This document shows positions 16,160 through 25,141 of a stretch of DNA of 64,000 nt, piece by piece (position 1 is the stretch's first letter; every line of letters begins with the position of its first letter). The notes beneath the pieces were generated by a model that was given only the letters and a program-made list of their open reading frames with translations, made no database searches and was not told the origin of the DNA. The translations under genes and the position numbers were made by a program. The stretch is from positions 62,001-126,000 of the forward strand of contig DHVZ01000056.1 of the NCBI GenBank assembly GCA_002412925.1, in the 5' to 3' direction. This DNA comes from Anaerolineales bacterium UBA5195 (GTDB lineage Bacteria; Chloroflexota; Anaerolineae; Anaerolineales; Villigracilaceae).

Positions 16160-18231
16160 TCAATCGATTAGCCAGGTTTCGAATTAATCATAATCAGAAA
16201 ATTCGCGGATTGGGGCTGTTATTGGCTGGCGTTAGCTTGAGCGCTGTCGCCCAAATTACGCTTAATCTTTCCCTGGGTCAGCCCGGATTCTGGGATGTTG
16301 GTAACTGGTGGCAAGGTATTGGCGATAATTCTTCCCCGCTTCTCGGGCTTATGCTGTATGTTCTGGCCGGATCGATATTCATCTACGGACTGCATGCGCT
16401 GAGAGATCGCCCAGAATTGTTCACCGTCTCTGTTGTTGCTGACTTACAACCAAAAAAACCACGTATTGGGTTTTGGCTCACTTGCCTTGGATTAACCGGG
16501 TTGACAGCCTTTTACGCCTCGAAACCAGAAGCCAATTTATATGGGCCAGCCCTGGCAATAACCTGGTTACTATGCAATCTTCTTTTTATATATAGCTTAC
16601 TCCATGAGGAGAGATGGCAAATTCCCAGCGTTCAAAGGGCGTGGAAATGGTTAAAATCACACCGTGGAGAGCTACTTGCCCTGGCTGCGATCGTTTTAAC
16701 AGCCTTTTATATCCGGTTTTGGGAGGTTGAACTACACCCATATTCATTTATCAATGACGAGGGCCAAAAAGGTTTGACTGCGAATTGTATTCTGAGCGGC
16801 AAATGTCACAATATGTTCGGCTTAGGCTGGTCAGCCCAACCCATGCTGGGATTTCTGCCTGCGAGTATAAGCATCTGGTTGTTGGGACGGACCGCTCTCG
16901 CCATTCGCCTTGTAAGCGTTATCGCAGGAACTCTGGCAGTTGCAGGAGTATATTTATTCAGCAGGGAAGTATTTAATAAAAGAACAGCCCAGGTCGCCGC
17001 TCTGCTCCTCGCAACGCTTCCGGTAAATGTTCATTTTAGCCGCATCGGCGTGGATAATATCGCAGACTCACTCTCCAGCACCCTGGTAATGTGGTTGGTG
17101 TTCCGCGGGGTGAAACGCGGATCAACCTTATGCTTTATGGCTGCCGGCATGATTGCAGGTCTGTTTTTTTACACATACTTGGGCTCGCGCCTTGCCTCCG
17201 TGCTTGGCTTGGGTTTATTGGGCTATTTTGCCTTGTCCACTCGCGAGTTTCTAAAAGCACACCTTAAAAATGTTTTGGTTTACATTCTGGCTTTTTTGAT
17301 TGTAGCGGCGCCCATCCTGGGTTATTTTTCTGCCCATCCAGATTTTTTCTCTGCCCGATTGAATAGCACTGGAATTTTTCAAAGCGGAACATTGGCAAAC
17401 GAAATAGACATCACCGGCAAGAGCGCCGCAGAAATTCTTGCCAGCCAATTTATGAAATCCAGTTTGGTATATTTTGCCACGCCAGCGCTATCTAATTTTT
17501 ATAACTCCCCCAAGCCTTACCTCACTCCGCTGGCGGCAATTTTTTTCATTCTGGGGTTGGCATATGTACTCTGGCACATCAAAGATGCGCGGTTCATGGC
17601 ACTATTTTCATGGTTTTGGGCAGCCATCATTCTGGGCAGCACCCTCACTGGCGGACCCCCTACCAGCCAGCGCATGTTGATGAGCACCTCTGCGCTTGCA
17701 ATTATCGTAGCGCTTGGAATTACAAAAACTGTCGAAAATACCTGGCCAGGAGGTAATTTTAATCGTTGGTTTACACCAATTGGCCTGTTGGCTTTTGTAC
17801 TCGTTGTTGGGTACCAGGACACTCAATTTTACTTCAACGAATACCGTCACGGACGCTATTTTGAAGACCCCACCAATGAACTGACCTACGAAACGCGCAC
17901 TTTCATTTCGCCATTAGAAAAGGATGGCCGTTTCTACCTGATATGTGACCCAAGCATCCCGTACCTTACATTTGCCAGCTTTGAATTCTTCTCCCCCGAT
18001 GTTGAAAAAATGTATTTCTATGAGGCAACCTCCCAAGCGCTGGGAGCCCTTCCTCGTGATAAAGATGCCCTTTTCATTGCTACCGCAGATAGCAAAGCTG
18101 AAATAGAAAAAATCGTCCAGCTCATCCCAGAAGGCGAGTGGAGCGAAGTCAAGCGGCGGAGTAAACCGTCAGAGACTTTGTTTTACAGCTATAAAATTAA
18201 ACAGGGCGTTTTACAAACCTTTCAACCTTAA
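16156..18231 (+). CDS. GT-C family polytopic glycosyltransferase (PMT/ArnT-like)
   Basis: 691 residues with about 13 membrane helices. Three N-terminal helices precede the catalytic module; the first periplasmic loop has INDEGQKGLTANCIL with the Asp-Glu pair of GT-C enzymes. VNVHFSRIGVDN in the next cytosolic/periplasmic region also fits the PMT family. The last 120 residues are soluble. It probably transfers a sugar from a polyprenyl-phosphate donor. The start overlaps the methyltransferase stop, and the next GT follows after 3 bases, so these genes form one operon. Confidence 0.78.
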   Translation: MINRLARFRINHNQKIRGLGLLLAGVSLSAVAQITLNLSLGQPGFWDVGNWWQGIGDNSSPLLGLMLYVLAGSIFIYGLHALRDRPELFTVSVVADLQPKKPRIGFWLTCLGLTGLTAFYASKPEANLYGPALAITWLLCNLLFIYSLLHEERWQIPSVQRAWKWLKSHRGELLALAAIVLTAFYIRFWEVELHPYSFINDEGQKGLTANCILSGKCHNMFGLGWSAQPMLGFLPASISIWLLGRTALAIRLVSVIAGTLAVAGVYLFSREVFNKRTAQVAALLLATLPVNVHFSRIGVDNIADSLSSTLVMWLVFRGVKRGSTLCFMAAGMIAGLFFYTYLGSRLASVLGLGLLGYFALSTREFLKAHLKNVLVYILAFLIVAAPILGYFSAHPDFFSARLNSTGIFQSGTLANEIDITGKSAAEILASQFMKSSLVYFATPALSNFYNSPKPYLTPLAAIFFILGLAYVLWHIKDARFMALFSWFWAAIILGSTLTGGPPTSQRMLMSTSALAIIVALGITKTVENTWPGGNFNRWFTPIGLLAFVLVVGYQDTQFYFNEYRHGRYFEDPTNELTYETRTFISPLEKDGRFYLICDPSIPYLTFASFEFFSPDVEKMYFYEATSQALGALPRDKDALFIATADSKAEIEKIVQLIPEGEWSEVKRRSKPSETLFYSYKIKQGVLQTFQP

Positions 18232-18234
18232 ACA

Positions 18235-20811
18235 GTGATGACTAATAATTTCGTCTTCCTAATAATTATTTTGGGCATTTTGCTCATCAGTTTGGATATA
18301 GCCATTTTCTCTTTTCGCAAGAGAAAATATGCTGCTGGGAAATCCCTGCTACTCACCTTGCAGAATTTACTGCCGCCAACCCTGGCATGGTTCAATAATC
18401 AGTGGCACAAACTCCAGAAATTACCACACCGGCTGGCAGAATCTGCGCGCCAAACATCCAAAGCTATCTCCAGCTTGCCCAGCCTGGAAAATGATGGCGC
18501 TCCAACCGACAAGGATGATCTGGAAATAACTGGAACTATGCCAACAGAAACAACCTCCCAGCAAAACAAAACTACTTCAGATGGGCGCAAAATGGTGCAT
18601 GTCCAGTTTTCTGCCGACATCCCTGAAGGAACAACTATAAATATTACCCTGGAAGTAAAGGACGGGCGGGGAAAATCATCCACACAGACTGCCTTGCAAG
18701 AACAAGGGTCCGCACGCACAAGACACTTTCTCTCAACTGCCCGCCAGGCTCTCAGCGCGCGAGCAAAAGCCTGGAAGTTTGAACTAAAAAACCTTGACCA
18801 GCTTCTACTCCTGGCAACCGTTACTATCTATCTGCTGGTAGTGAGTATCGGCATTGATCGCTATCCTATCTATTTCTTTACGGACGAAGCCATTCACATG
18901 AACCTGGCTTCCAATTTCATTCGGGATGGTTTCAAAAATTACTATGGCGAATTTCTGCCGACCTTTTTTTCGGTAGAAGGCTGGGTAAACGGCACCAGCG
19001 TTTACGTCCAGGTTTTGCCTTTCCTGATTTTCGGAAAATCGGTGACAGTAACACGCCTGGTTTCTGCTTTCATCTCTTTGTTGGGTGCCCTGGCGATCGG
19101 CTTGCTGCTTAAAGATGTTTTCAAACTCAAGTATTACTGGGCCGGGATATTCCTGGTGCTGACAACCCCGGCCTGGTTCTTGCATTCGCGCACAGCCTTT
19201 GAGTATGTAGAAGTAGGCGCGTTTTATGGTATTTTCCTGTATTTTTATGGTCGTTATCAAGCCGGGCACCTGCGCTCGCTATACTGGGCGGTAATTGCCG
19301 GGGCGCTGGCTTTTTATACCCATGGATTGGGCCAAATTCTGATGAGCGTAACCGGGGCGGCACTCTTTATTGTGGATTTTCGCTATCACACCCACCCGGA
19401 GCGTCGAAAAACCGTTCTAAACGCTTTACTCCTCGGAGCAATTCTACTGCTGCCATTCGCGCGTTATTACCTGGCACACCCAGGCGAAGCCGCCGCCCAG
19501 GTAAAACGGCGCGGTTCATATTGGGTCAATGACAGCTTAACCCTTGCACAAAAAATGGGACAATTTCTGAGCCAATATGTTTATGGATTGAACCCGAGCT
19601 ACTGGTACTTCCCCAACAGAGTTGATCTTAGCCGTCACATCATGTATCGCTACGGAAATGGGCTGTGGTTTACCTTGCCGCTTGTGGTAACTGGCCTGTT
19701 ACTAACCATCAAGAATATCCGCCAGCCAGCTTACCGATTGGTCTTGATTGCCCTGCTGGCTTGCCCGATTCCGGCCTCGATCGTAGCCATTGGAATGCCC
19801 CGCACACTCTTTTTAACCATGCCGCTGGCCTTGCTCGGAATGATCGGACTGGCCGCAATTCTTGAATGGGGTCAGGCCAAGCTGCGCATCCCCTCAACCT
19901 GGATTGCATCCACAGTCTTTATCCTGTTGGCCGGGTTAAGTATCTTCATGCTGAGAGACTCTCTCGTCAATGGGCCAACCTGGTTTAAAGACTACAGTCT
20001 ATATGGAATGCAGTATGGGGCCAAACAGGTTTTCCAAGATGTTATTCGAGCAGAGCTGGAAAAGTATCCCAACCGCCGCTATATCGTTTCTCCTTCCTGG
20101 GCCAACGGCACAGAACAATTTGCGGCCTTCTTTCTCCCAAAGAACCTTCAATCACGTCTCTATATGGGGCAGCCGGTGGATTTCATTGACACAATCAAGG
20201 AAAATCCACCCGAACTATATTTTGTAACCACCTCAGATGAGTATGATAAATTAGTCAACAATCCCGAGTTTCAAGACATCCAAGTTGAGCAAATGATACC
20301 CTTCCCAGATGGGCGGCCTGGTTTTTACGTGATCTCGCTAAAAGTGGCTAATAATATCGACCAAATAATTTTAGAAAAGAAAAAAGTAGCGGTCACGCCT
20401 GTGGAAGATACAATGACCTTGAACAACCAAACAGTGAAGGTCATTCACTCACCGCTCGGCGGAGGAAGCTTACAAGATGTCTTCGACACAAACCCTGATA
20501 CACTGGCTAAGGTAATTCAAGCCAATCCGTTCATTTTTGATCTCTACTTGCCTGACCCTATCGATACGCAAAGTGTTACCATCCAAACCGGTTCCCTCTC
20601 CGATTTCACTGTCATGATTTCGCTGTATGAGCCGGGCGCAGCTGACCCTGTGACATATACCGAAACCTTCAAAGGCCTATCCCCCGATCCCATGGTGACG
20701 ATGAATTTCAACCAGGGCCCGGCGAAATCTGGCCGCATTTACATCGAAATAAGAGACAACACCTCCGGCGATACTTCGCAAATCCATGTCCGCACAATTC
20801 AATTTGAATAA
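18235..20811 (+). CDS. GT-C family polytopic glycosyltransferase with C-terminal discoidin-like domain (paralogue)
   Basis: 858 residues (GTG 18235 or ATG 18238). One N-terminal membrane helix is followed by a polar region (about 50-180) with a short beta-rich stretch like the N-terminus of the 13174 protein. Then come about 11 helices. YFFTDEAIHMNLASNFIRDGF is the GT-C acidic motif. Residues about 725-858 form the same discoidin-like module as in the 13174 protein. The shared motifs and order (DEA, NFxRDGF, GEFLP, AWFLxSRTA) show that the two are paralogues. Acceptor unknown. Confidence 0.8.
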   Translation: MMTNNFVFLIIILGILLISLDIAIFSFRKRKYAAGKSLLLTLQNLLPPTLAWFNNQWHKLQKLPHRLAESARQTSKAISSLPSLENDGAPTDKDDLEITGTMPTETTSQQNKTTSDGRKMVHVQFSADIPEGTTINITLEVKDGRGKSSTQTALQEQGSARTRHFLSTARQALSARAKAWKFELKNLDQLLLLATVTIYLLVVSIGIDRYPIYFFTDEAIHMNLASNFIRDGFKNYYGEFLPTFFSVEGWVNGTSVYVQVLPFLIFGKSVTVTRLVSAFISLLGALAIGLLLKDVFKLKYYWAGIFLVLTTPAWFLHSRTAFEYVEVGAFYGIFLYFYGRYQAGHLRSLYWAVIAGALAFYTHGLGQILMSVTGAALFIVDFRYHTHPERRKTVLNALLLGAILLLPFARYYLAHPGEAAAQVKRRGSYWVNDSLTLAQKMGQFLSQYVYGLNPSYWYFPNRVDLSRHIMYRYGNGLWFTLPLVVTGLLLTIKNIRQPAYRLVLIALLACPIPASIVAIGMPRTLFLTMPLALLGMIGLAAILEWGQAKLRIPSTWIASTVFILLAGLSIFMLRDSLVNGPTWFKDYSLYGMQYGAKQVFQDVIRAELEKYPNRRYIVSPSWANGTEQFAAFFLPKNLQSRLYMGQPVDFIDTIKENPPELYFVTTSDEYDKLVNNPEFQDIQVEQMIPFPDGRPGFYVISLKVANNIDQIILEKKKVAVTPVEDTMTLNNQTVKVIHSPLGGGSLQDVFDTNPDTLAKVIQANPFIFDLYLPDPIDTQSVTIQTGSLSDFTVMISLYEPGAADPVTYTETFKGLSPDPMVTMNFNQGPAKSGRIYIEIRDNTSGDTSQIHVRTIQFE

Positions 20812-20960
20812 AACAAGAGCACTCGCTAATTCACAAAACTTCTCGAAGTCCAATTTTTATGGAGTACTGAAATTAACTTTTTTGCCGCTCCTGCGGCACA
20901 GCTGGAAAGCGATCAACAACTTGGTAAAATTACACTTGAAATCCAAAGCATGAGGACAAA

Positions 20961-23075
20961 GTGAATTTCTTGAAAAAAATTGACCCGCGACGAATCGGAG
21001 ACCATTGGTTCGAAATCACGCTCATCGCCCTGGTGATGGGCGTTCATCTCTACGCCGCTTTCTCGGCGCCGCACAACTTTTCGACCCGCTGGTTCACCCG
21101 TGATGATGCCTACTACTATTTCAAAGTAGCCCAAAACATCAGCGAAGGGCGCGGCTCCACCTTTGATGGAATCAACCCCACCAATGGCTATCATCCGCTC
21201 TGGGTACTGGCCTGTGTGCCGATTTTCGCCCTGGCGCGTTTCGACTTGATCCTGCCCTTGCGCGTTTTGATCGTCGTCATGGCCGCGCTCAGCCTGGCAA
21301 CCTCGATCCTGCTTTTCAGGCTGCTCAAAAAAGCCACCGGAAAGCCAATCGCCATGCTGGCAACTTCATTTTGGGCGCTCGACAGGCTGATCCACTCCAT
21401 CATCACCCAGCAAGGTATGGAGACAGGCATTGTGGCACTTTCGAGCGTGCTTTTTCTGTATTTACTGCAAAAAGCAGAGCTAAAAAAACAACTTGCCACT
21501 TCCGATCTCGTTTCCCTGGCGCTGGCGGCCTTGTTCGTGATCTTCAGCCGCCTGGACGGGATTTTCCTGATTCTAATTGCCGGGGTCTGGATTATTTTCC
21601 GCGGCAGCCCGATCCGTTATTTATTGCCCGTTGATTTGTTCATCACTTTCTCTGTGATTGTGACCGCCTACATTCAACGCGCGGGACTCAAGTTATACCT
21701 GTTGGGCTTTGACAACTCGGCCTTGCTGATGGCCGCAGTTACTTTCACCATCCAGACCATCATCTTTTATTTGATGGGGTTATATAATCACCCCAAAAGC
21801 CTGCCCCCTCTCCGCCTCCTCGTTTCGACGCTTGCCAGCGTTACGCTCAGCACAGGCCTCTCGACCGGAGTAATCCTGACGCTCTCTGCCTTTGGCCTGC
21901 TCGACATGCCGCGCGCCGTCCCGGCATTCTACTGGATTGGAATGCTGGCCTTGACCCTCTTGACGCGCTTCGCGCTGCGCTTCATCTCCCCGTGGCCTGT
22001 TTCGCCATCGAAAGAAACGGAACCTGCCCGATGGCTTCCTGTCGTTAAAACCCAATTCCGCTTGGCACTGGAACCTCTCGGTAAGTGGATACACGCCGGA
22101 TTTATTTATTTCGGCATTGCTGCTGCAGGATTAGCTATCTACATGACCATCAACCGGGTCTTGTTCGGCACATTCATGCCCGTTAGCGGGCAGATCAAAC
22201 GCTGGTGGGGTTCCATGCCCAACGATGTTTATGGCGGCGGTTCGAAAACCTTCCTGGATGTTTTAGCCATCGACCCCAATTTCAGCCAGACTTGGGGCTT
22301 GTTCACCAACCCGGTTGCTCAATGGGCCGAGAAACTATCAGAACAAAGTTGGGATTTCGATGGCTGGTACTGGCTCCTGGTCGCGGCCATCGCCACCGCC
22401 TGGCTGGCCTTGTTCCTGGCAAATCGCCGGAAGAACCTGCGACGTACCTTCCAGCTTGGGCTGATTCCGCTGCTCGTCAGCGCCGAATTCCACGCCTTTA
22501 CCTACGGCGCGATGGCTTATTCCGCCAAACATGAATGGTACTGGGTCACACAAATGCTCACGCTGGTCATCCTGGGCGCGCTGGGGCTGGCCATGTTCGT
22601 TGATTTTCTTCCCCATCGAAAGCCGGTTCAAATCTTCACCTGGGTCCTCGCTGGCGCGGCAAGCCTGTACCTTTGCTATGGCTTTTCCGCCGAGTTGATC
22701 AACCGCATGCCCTACCAGGACCCGCTCGCAGGAGAACCCTACATGGACATGCTGCCCATCCTGGAAGGTTATACCGAATCCGGCGCGCTGATCGGCATGA
22801 CCGGCGGCGGGAATGCGGGTTACTTCATCAATGGCCGCACGATTGTCAACATGGACGGGCTGATCAATTCCCATGCCTATTTCCAGGCTCTGAAGGATAA
22901 TCGGGCCGGAGAGTACCTCGCCGATATCGGGCTGGACTATATTTTCGCCAACAGCTACATCATCACCAATAGTATGCCCTACCGGCAGCAGTTCTCTCCT
23001 ACAGAATTGTTCCCCGTGGAAGGCGCACCAGCCTACGGGCAAAAAGTCTTAATGCGGTTTGAACCGGAAAAATGA
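20961..23075 (+). CDS. GT-C-like polytopic membrane protein
   Basis: 704 residues from GTG at 20961 (GAGGAC upstream), with about 13 membrane helices. The first extracellular loop carries TRDDAYYYFKVAQNISEGRG and GINPTNGYHPLW, an Asp-Asp version of the GT-C active site seen in arabinosyl/mannosyl-type transferases. The last 100 residues are a soluble domain. It probably belongs to the same glycan pathway as the three genes before it, but a 149-base gap suggests its own promoter. Confidence 0.72.
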   Translation: MNFLKKIDPRRIGDHWFEITLIALVMGVHLYAAFSAPHNFSTRWFTRDDAYYYFKVAQNISEGRGSTFDGINPTNGYHPLWVLACVPIFALARFDLILPLRVLIVVMAALSLATSILLFRLLKKATGKPIAMLATSFWALDRLIHSIITQQGMETGIVALSSVLFLYLLQKAELKKQLATSDLVSLALAALFVIFSRLDGIFLILIAGVWIIFRGSPIRYLLPVDLFITFSVIVTAYIQRAGLKLYLLGFDNSALLMAAVTFTIQTIIFYLMGLYNHPKSLPPLRLLVSTLASVTLSTGLSTGVILTLSAFGLLDMPRAVPAFYWIGMLALTLLTRFALRFISPWPVSPSKETEPARWLPVVKTQFRLALEPLGKWIHAGFIYFGIAAAGLAIYMTINRVLFGTFMPVSGQIKRWWGSMPNDVYGGGSKTFLDVLAIDPNFSQTWGLFTNPVAQWAEKLSEQSWDFDGWYWLLVAAIATAWLALFLANRRKNLRRTFQLGLIPLLVSAEFHAFTYGAMAYSAKHEWYWVTQMLTLVILGALGLAMFVDFLPHRKPVQIFTWVLAGAASLYLCYGFSAELINRMPYQDPLAGEPYMDMLPILEGYTESGALIGMTGGGNAGYFINGRTIVNMDGLINSHAYFQALKDNRAGEYLADIGLDYIFANSYIITNSMPYRQQFSPTELFPVEGAPAYGQKVLMRFEPEK

Positions 23076-23087
23076 ACTCTCAAAAAG

Positions 23088-23119
23088 GGACGCGCTCAAC
23101 AGCGCGTCCTGATAATTTT
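23088..23119 (+). terminator. Rho-independent terminator
   Basis: 9-bp stem GGACGCGCT / AGCGCGTCC with a CAAC loop, followed by an A/T-rich TTTTT run. It ends the glycosyltransferase block. Confidence 0.7.
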
Positions 23120-23130
23120 TAAGGGACCTT

Positions 23131-23535
23131 ATGGGCAAAAACTCAACCCCTCCTGCCATCGTAACCATCCTGGCCGTCTTCGTGTTATTTATCACGTCCT
23201 GGAGCGGCATCCGCGCCTACAGTGCGATAGCCAACTGGCAGGTTTTGCAAGAGTTTGGCGCAAATCCCATGTATATTCTCATCCTGGGATTATCCTGGAC
23301 AGCAGTGGGCCTCTGGTTGTTTCGTGCTATTTGGGAAGGCCGGCGCGATGCGCTGCGTGCCGGATTGACTGCCGCAGGGTTGTATACGCTGTGGTACTGG
23401 TGCGACAGGCTGATCTTCCAGCCTGCTCCCGCGCCCAACCTTCAGTTCAGCGTGGTTGTTTCTATCATTTTCGTGGCTTTTTTTAGCATTATTCTGTTCA
23501 TATCAGCTTCAAAAGGCTTTTTCAACAAGGAGTAG
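23131..23535 (+). CDS. Small four-helix membrane protein
   Basis: 134 residues with four predicted membrane helices (about 10-28, 45-65, 75-95 and 107-127) and short loops. No motif of a known family is recognised. It ends 2 bases before the carboxyltransferase gene, so it may be expressed with the carboxylase cluster, although the terminator upstream separates it from the glycosyltransferases. Confidence 0.65.
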   Translation: MGKNSTPPAIVTILAVFVLFITSWSGIRAYSAIANWQVLQEFGANPMYILILGLSWTAVGLWLFRAIWEGRRDALRAGLTAAGLYTLWYWCDRLIFQPAPAPNLQFSVVVSIIFVAFFSIILFISASKGFFNKE

Positions 23536-23537
23536 CG

Positions 23538-25088
23538 ATGAGCGAGAAGACAAAATTCAAGGCGTTGCGCGAGAGAAAGAATCAAGCGCACCTGGGAGGC
23601 GGGAAAGAGCGCATCGAGGCTCAGCACAAACGTGGAAAAATGACCGCCCGCGAGCGTATCGACCTTTTACTGGACAAAGGCTCATTCCGAGAAGTTGACG
23701 CATTTGTGGTTCATCGCACTTATGATTTTGGGCTGGAAAAACAGAAATTTACCGGCGACAGCGTGGTAACGGGTTGGGGCACGGTGGATGGTCGCCTCGT
23801 CTATGTCTACGCCCAAGATTTCACCGTCTTTGGCGGCTCGCTGGGCGAAGTCCATGCCGAAAAAATTATCAAAATCATGGGCATGGCCATGAAAAATGGC
23901 GCACCTGTCATCGGCCTGAATGATTCGGGGGGCGCACGCATCCAGGAAGGCGTTGTTTCCCTGGCCGGTTACGCCGAGATTTTCCTGCGCAACACCCTGG
24001 CCAGCGGCGTCATCCCACAGATTTCGGCCATCATGGGACCATGCGCCGGCGGCGCTGTCTACTCCCCGGCGCTGACAGATTTCACCTTCATGACTCGCGG
24101 CACCTCCTACATGTTTATTACCGGCCCGGATGTGGTCAAAGCTGTGACCCATGAAGAAGTCACTTCGGAGAATCTGGGCGGGGCGAGCATCCATTCCGAA
24201 AAATCCGGTGTCTGCCATGTCGCCGCTGACAGCGAAGCCGATACGCTTTACCTGATTAGAAAATTGCTTTCCTATCTTCCCCAGAACAACATGGAAGACC
24301 CTCCCTTCCTGCCAACCACGGACGATGCTCTGCGGGCAGATGAGTCCCTCGACAGCCTCATACCTGCTGAACCCGGGCGGCCCTACGATGTCAAGGAAAT
24401 CATCAGCAAGGTGGTGGATGACGGCCAGTTCTTCGAAATCCAGGAAAGTTTTGCCGGGAATATTGTCATCGGTTTTGCGCGCTTGGGCGGGCACTCCGTG
24501 GGCGTGGTTGCCAACCAGCCCGCCGTGCTGGCCGGGGTGTTGGATATTGACTCGAGCGAGAAGGCCGGGCGTTTTGTGCGTTTCTGCGACTCGTTCAACA
24601 TCCCCATCGTAACCCTGGTCGACACCCCGGGCTACCTGCCCGGCACCGGACAAGAATACCAAGGCGTGATTCGGCGCGGCGCAAAACTGCTCTATGCTTA
24701 CTGCGAGGCAACTGTCCCCAAACTGACGGTGATTACCCGCAAGGCTTATGGCGGCGCATACATCGTGATGAGCAGCAAGCATATTCGCGGCGACGTGAAC
24801 CTGGCCTGGCCAACAGCCGAAATTGCCGTCATGGGCCCTGATGGAGCCGTCAGCGTGGTCATGCGCAAGGAATTGGAAAATGCTGAAGACCCCGCGGCGC
24901 GTAAAACAGAGTTGGTCAACGAATATCGCGAAAAATTTGCCAATCCATACGTGGCCGCCGAACGCGGTTACGTGGATGATGTGATCGAACCGCGCGAAAC
25001 TCGCGCCCGCCTGATCAACGCGCTGGAAATGCTCCAGAATAAACGCGACGCCAACCCGGCCAAGAAACACGGGAATATTCCCCTGTAA
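23538..25088 (+). CDS. pccB: Acyl-CoA (propionyl-CoA type) carboxylase, carboxyltransferase beta subunit
   Basis: 516 residues, the usual length. Two crotonase-like halves: the N-half with FTVFGGSLGEVHAEKI and LNDSGGARIQEGV, and the oxyanion GG in MGPCAGGAVYSPALTDF; the C-half with LVDTPGYLPGTGQEYQG and RKAYGGAYIVM. It transfers CO2 from carboxybiotin to an acyl-CoA. The biotin carboxylase and biotin carrier genes follow, giving a complete three-subunit enzyme. AGGAG lies before the ATG. Whether acetyl-, propionyl- or methylmalonyl-CoA is the main substrate cannot be told by eye. Confidence 0.93.
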   Translation: MSEKTKFKALRERKNQAHLGGGKERIEAQHKRGKMTARERIDLLLDKGSFREVDAFVVHRTYDFGLEKQKFTGDSVVTGWGTVDGRLVYVYAQDFTVFGGSLGEVHAEKIIKIMGMAMKNGAPVIGLNDSGGARIQEGVVSLAGYAEIFLRNTLASGVIPQISAIMGPCAGGAVYSPALTDFTFMTRGTSYMFITGPDVVKAVTHEEVTSENLGGASIHSEKSGVCHVAADSEADTLYLIRKLLSYLPQNNMEDPPFLPTTDDALRADESLDSLIPAEPGRPYDVKEIISKVVDDGQFFEIQESFAGNIVIGFARLGGHSVGVVANQPAVLAGVLDIDSSEKAGRFVRFCDSFNIPIVTLVDTPGYLPGTGQEYQGVIRRGAKLLYAYCEATVPKLTVITRKAYGGAYIVMSSKHIRGDVNLAWPTAEIAVMGPDGAVSVVMRKELENAEDPAARKTELVNEYREKFANPYVAAERGYVDDVIEPRETRARLINALEMLQNKRDANPAKKHGNIPL

Positions 25089-25094
25089 GGGCAT

Positions 25095-25123
25095 GTAGGG
25101 GCGTAGCATTGCTACGCCCCTAC
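25095..25123. repeat. REP-type palindrome inside the carboxylase operon
   Basis: Perfect 14-bp arms, GTAGGGGCGTAGCA and its complement, around one base. It lies between the beta-subunit and biotin carboxylase genes. It resembles the palindrome at 31612-31641 in its AGGGGCG/CGCCCCT core. No T-tract follows. Confidence 0.75.
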
Positions 25124-25141
25124 GTACGACACGGAGGAACT

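Noticed and set aside
23682..25109. 475-codon open frame opposite the carboxyltransferase gene
   Set aside because: Same reason: the plus-strand gene has all expected motifs and a good RBS.
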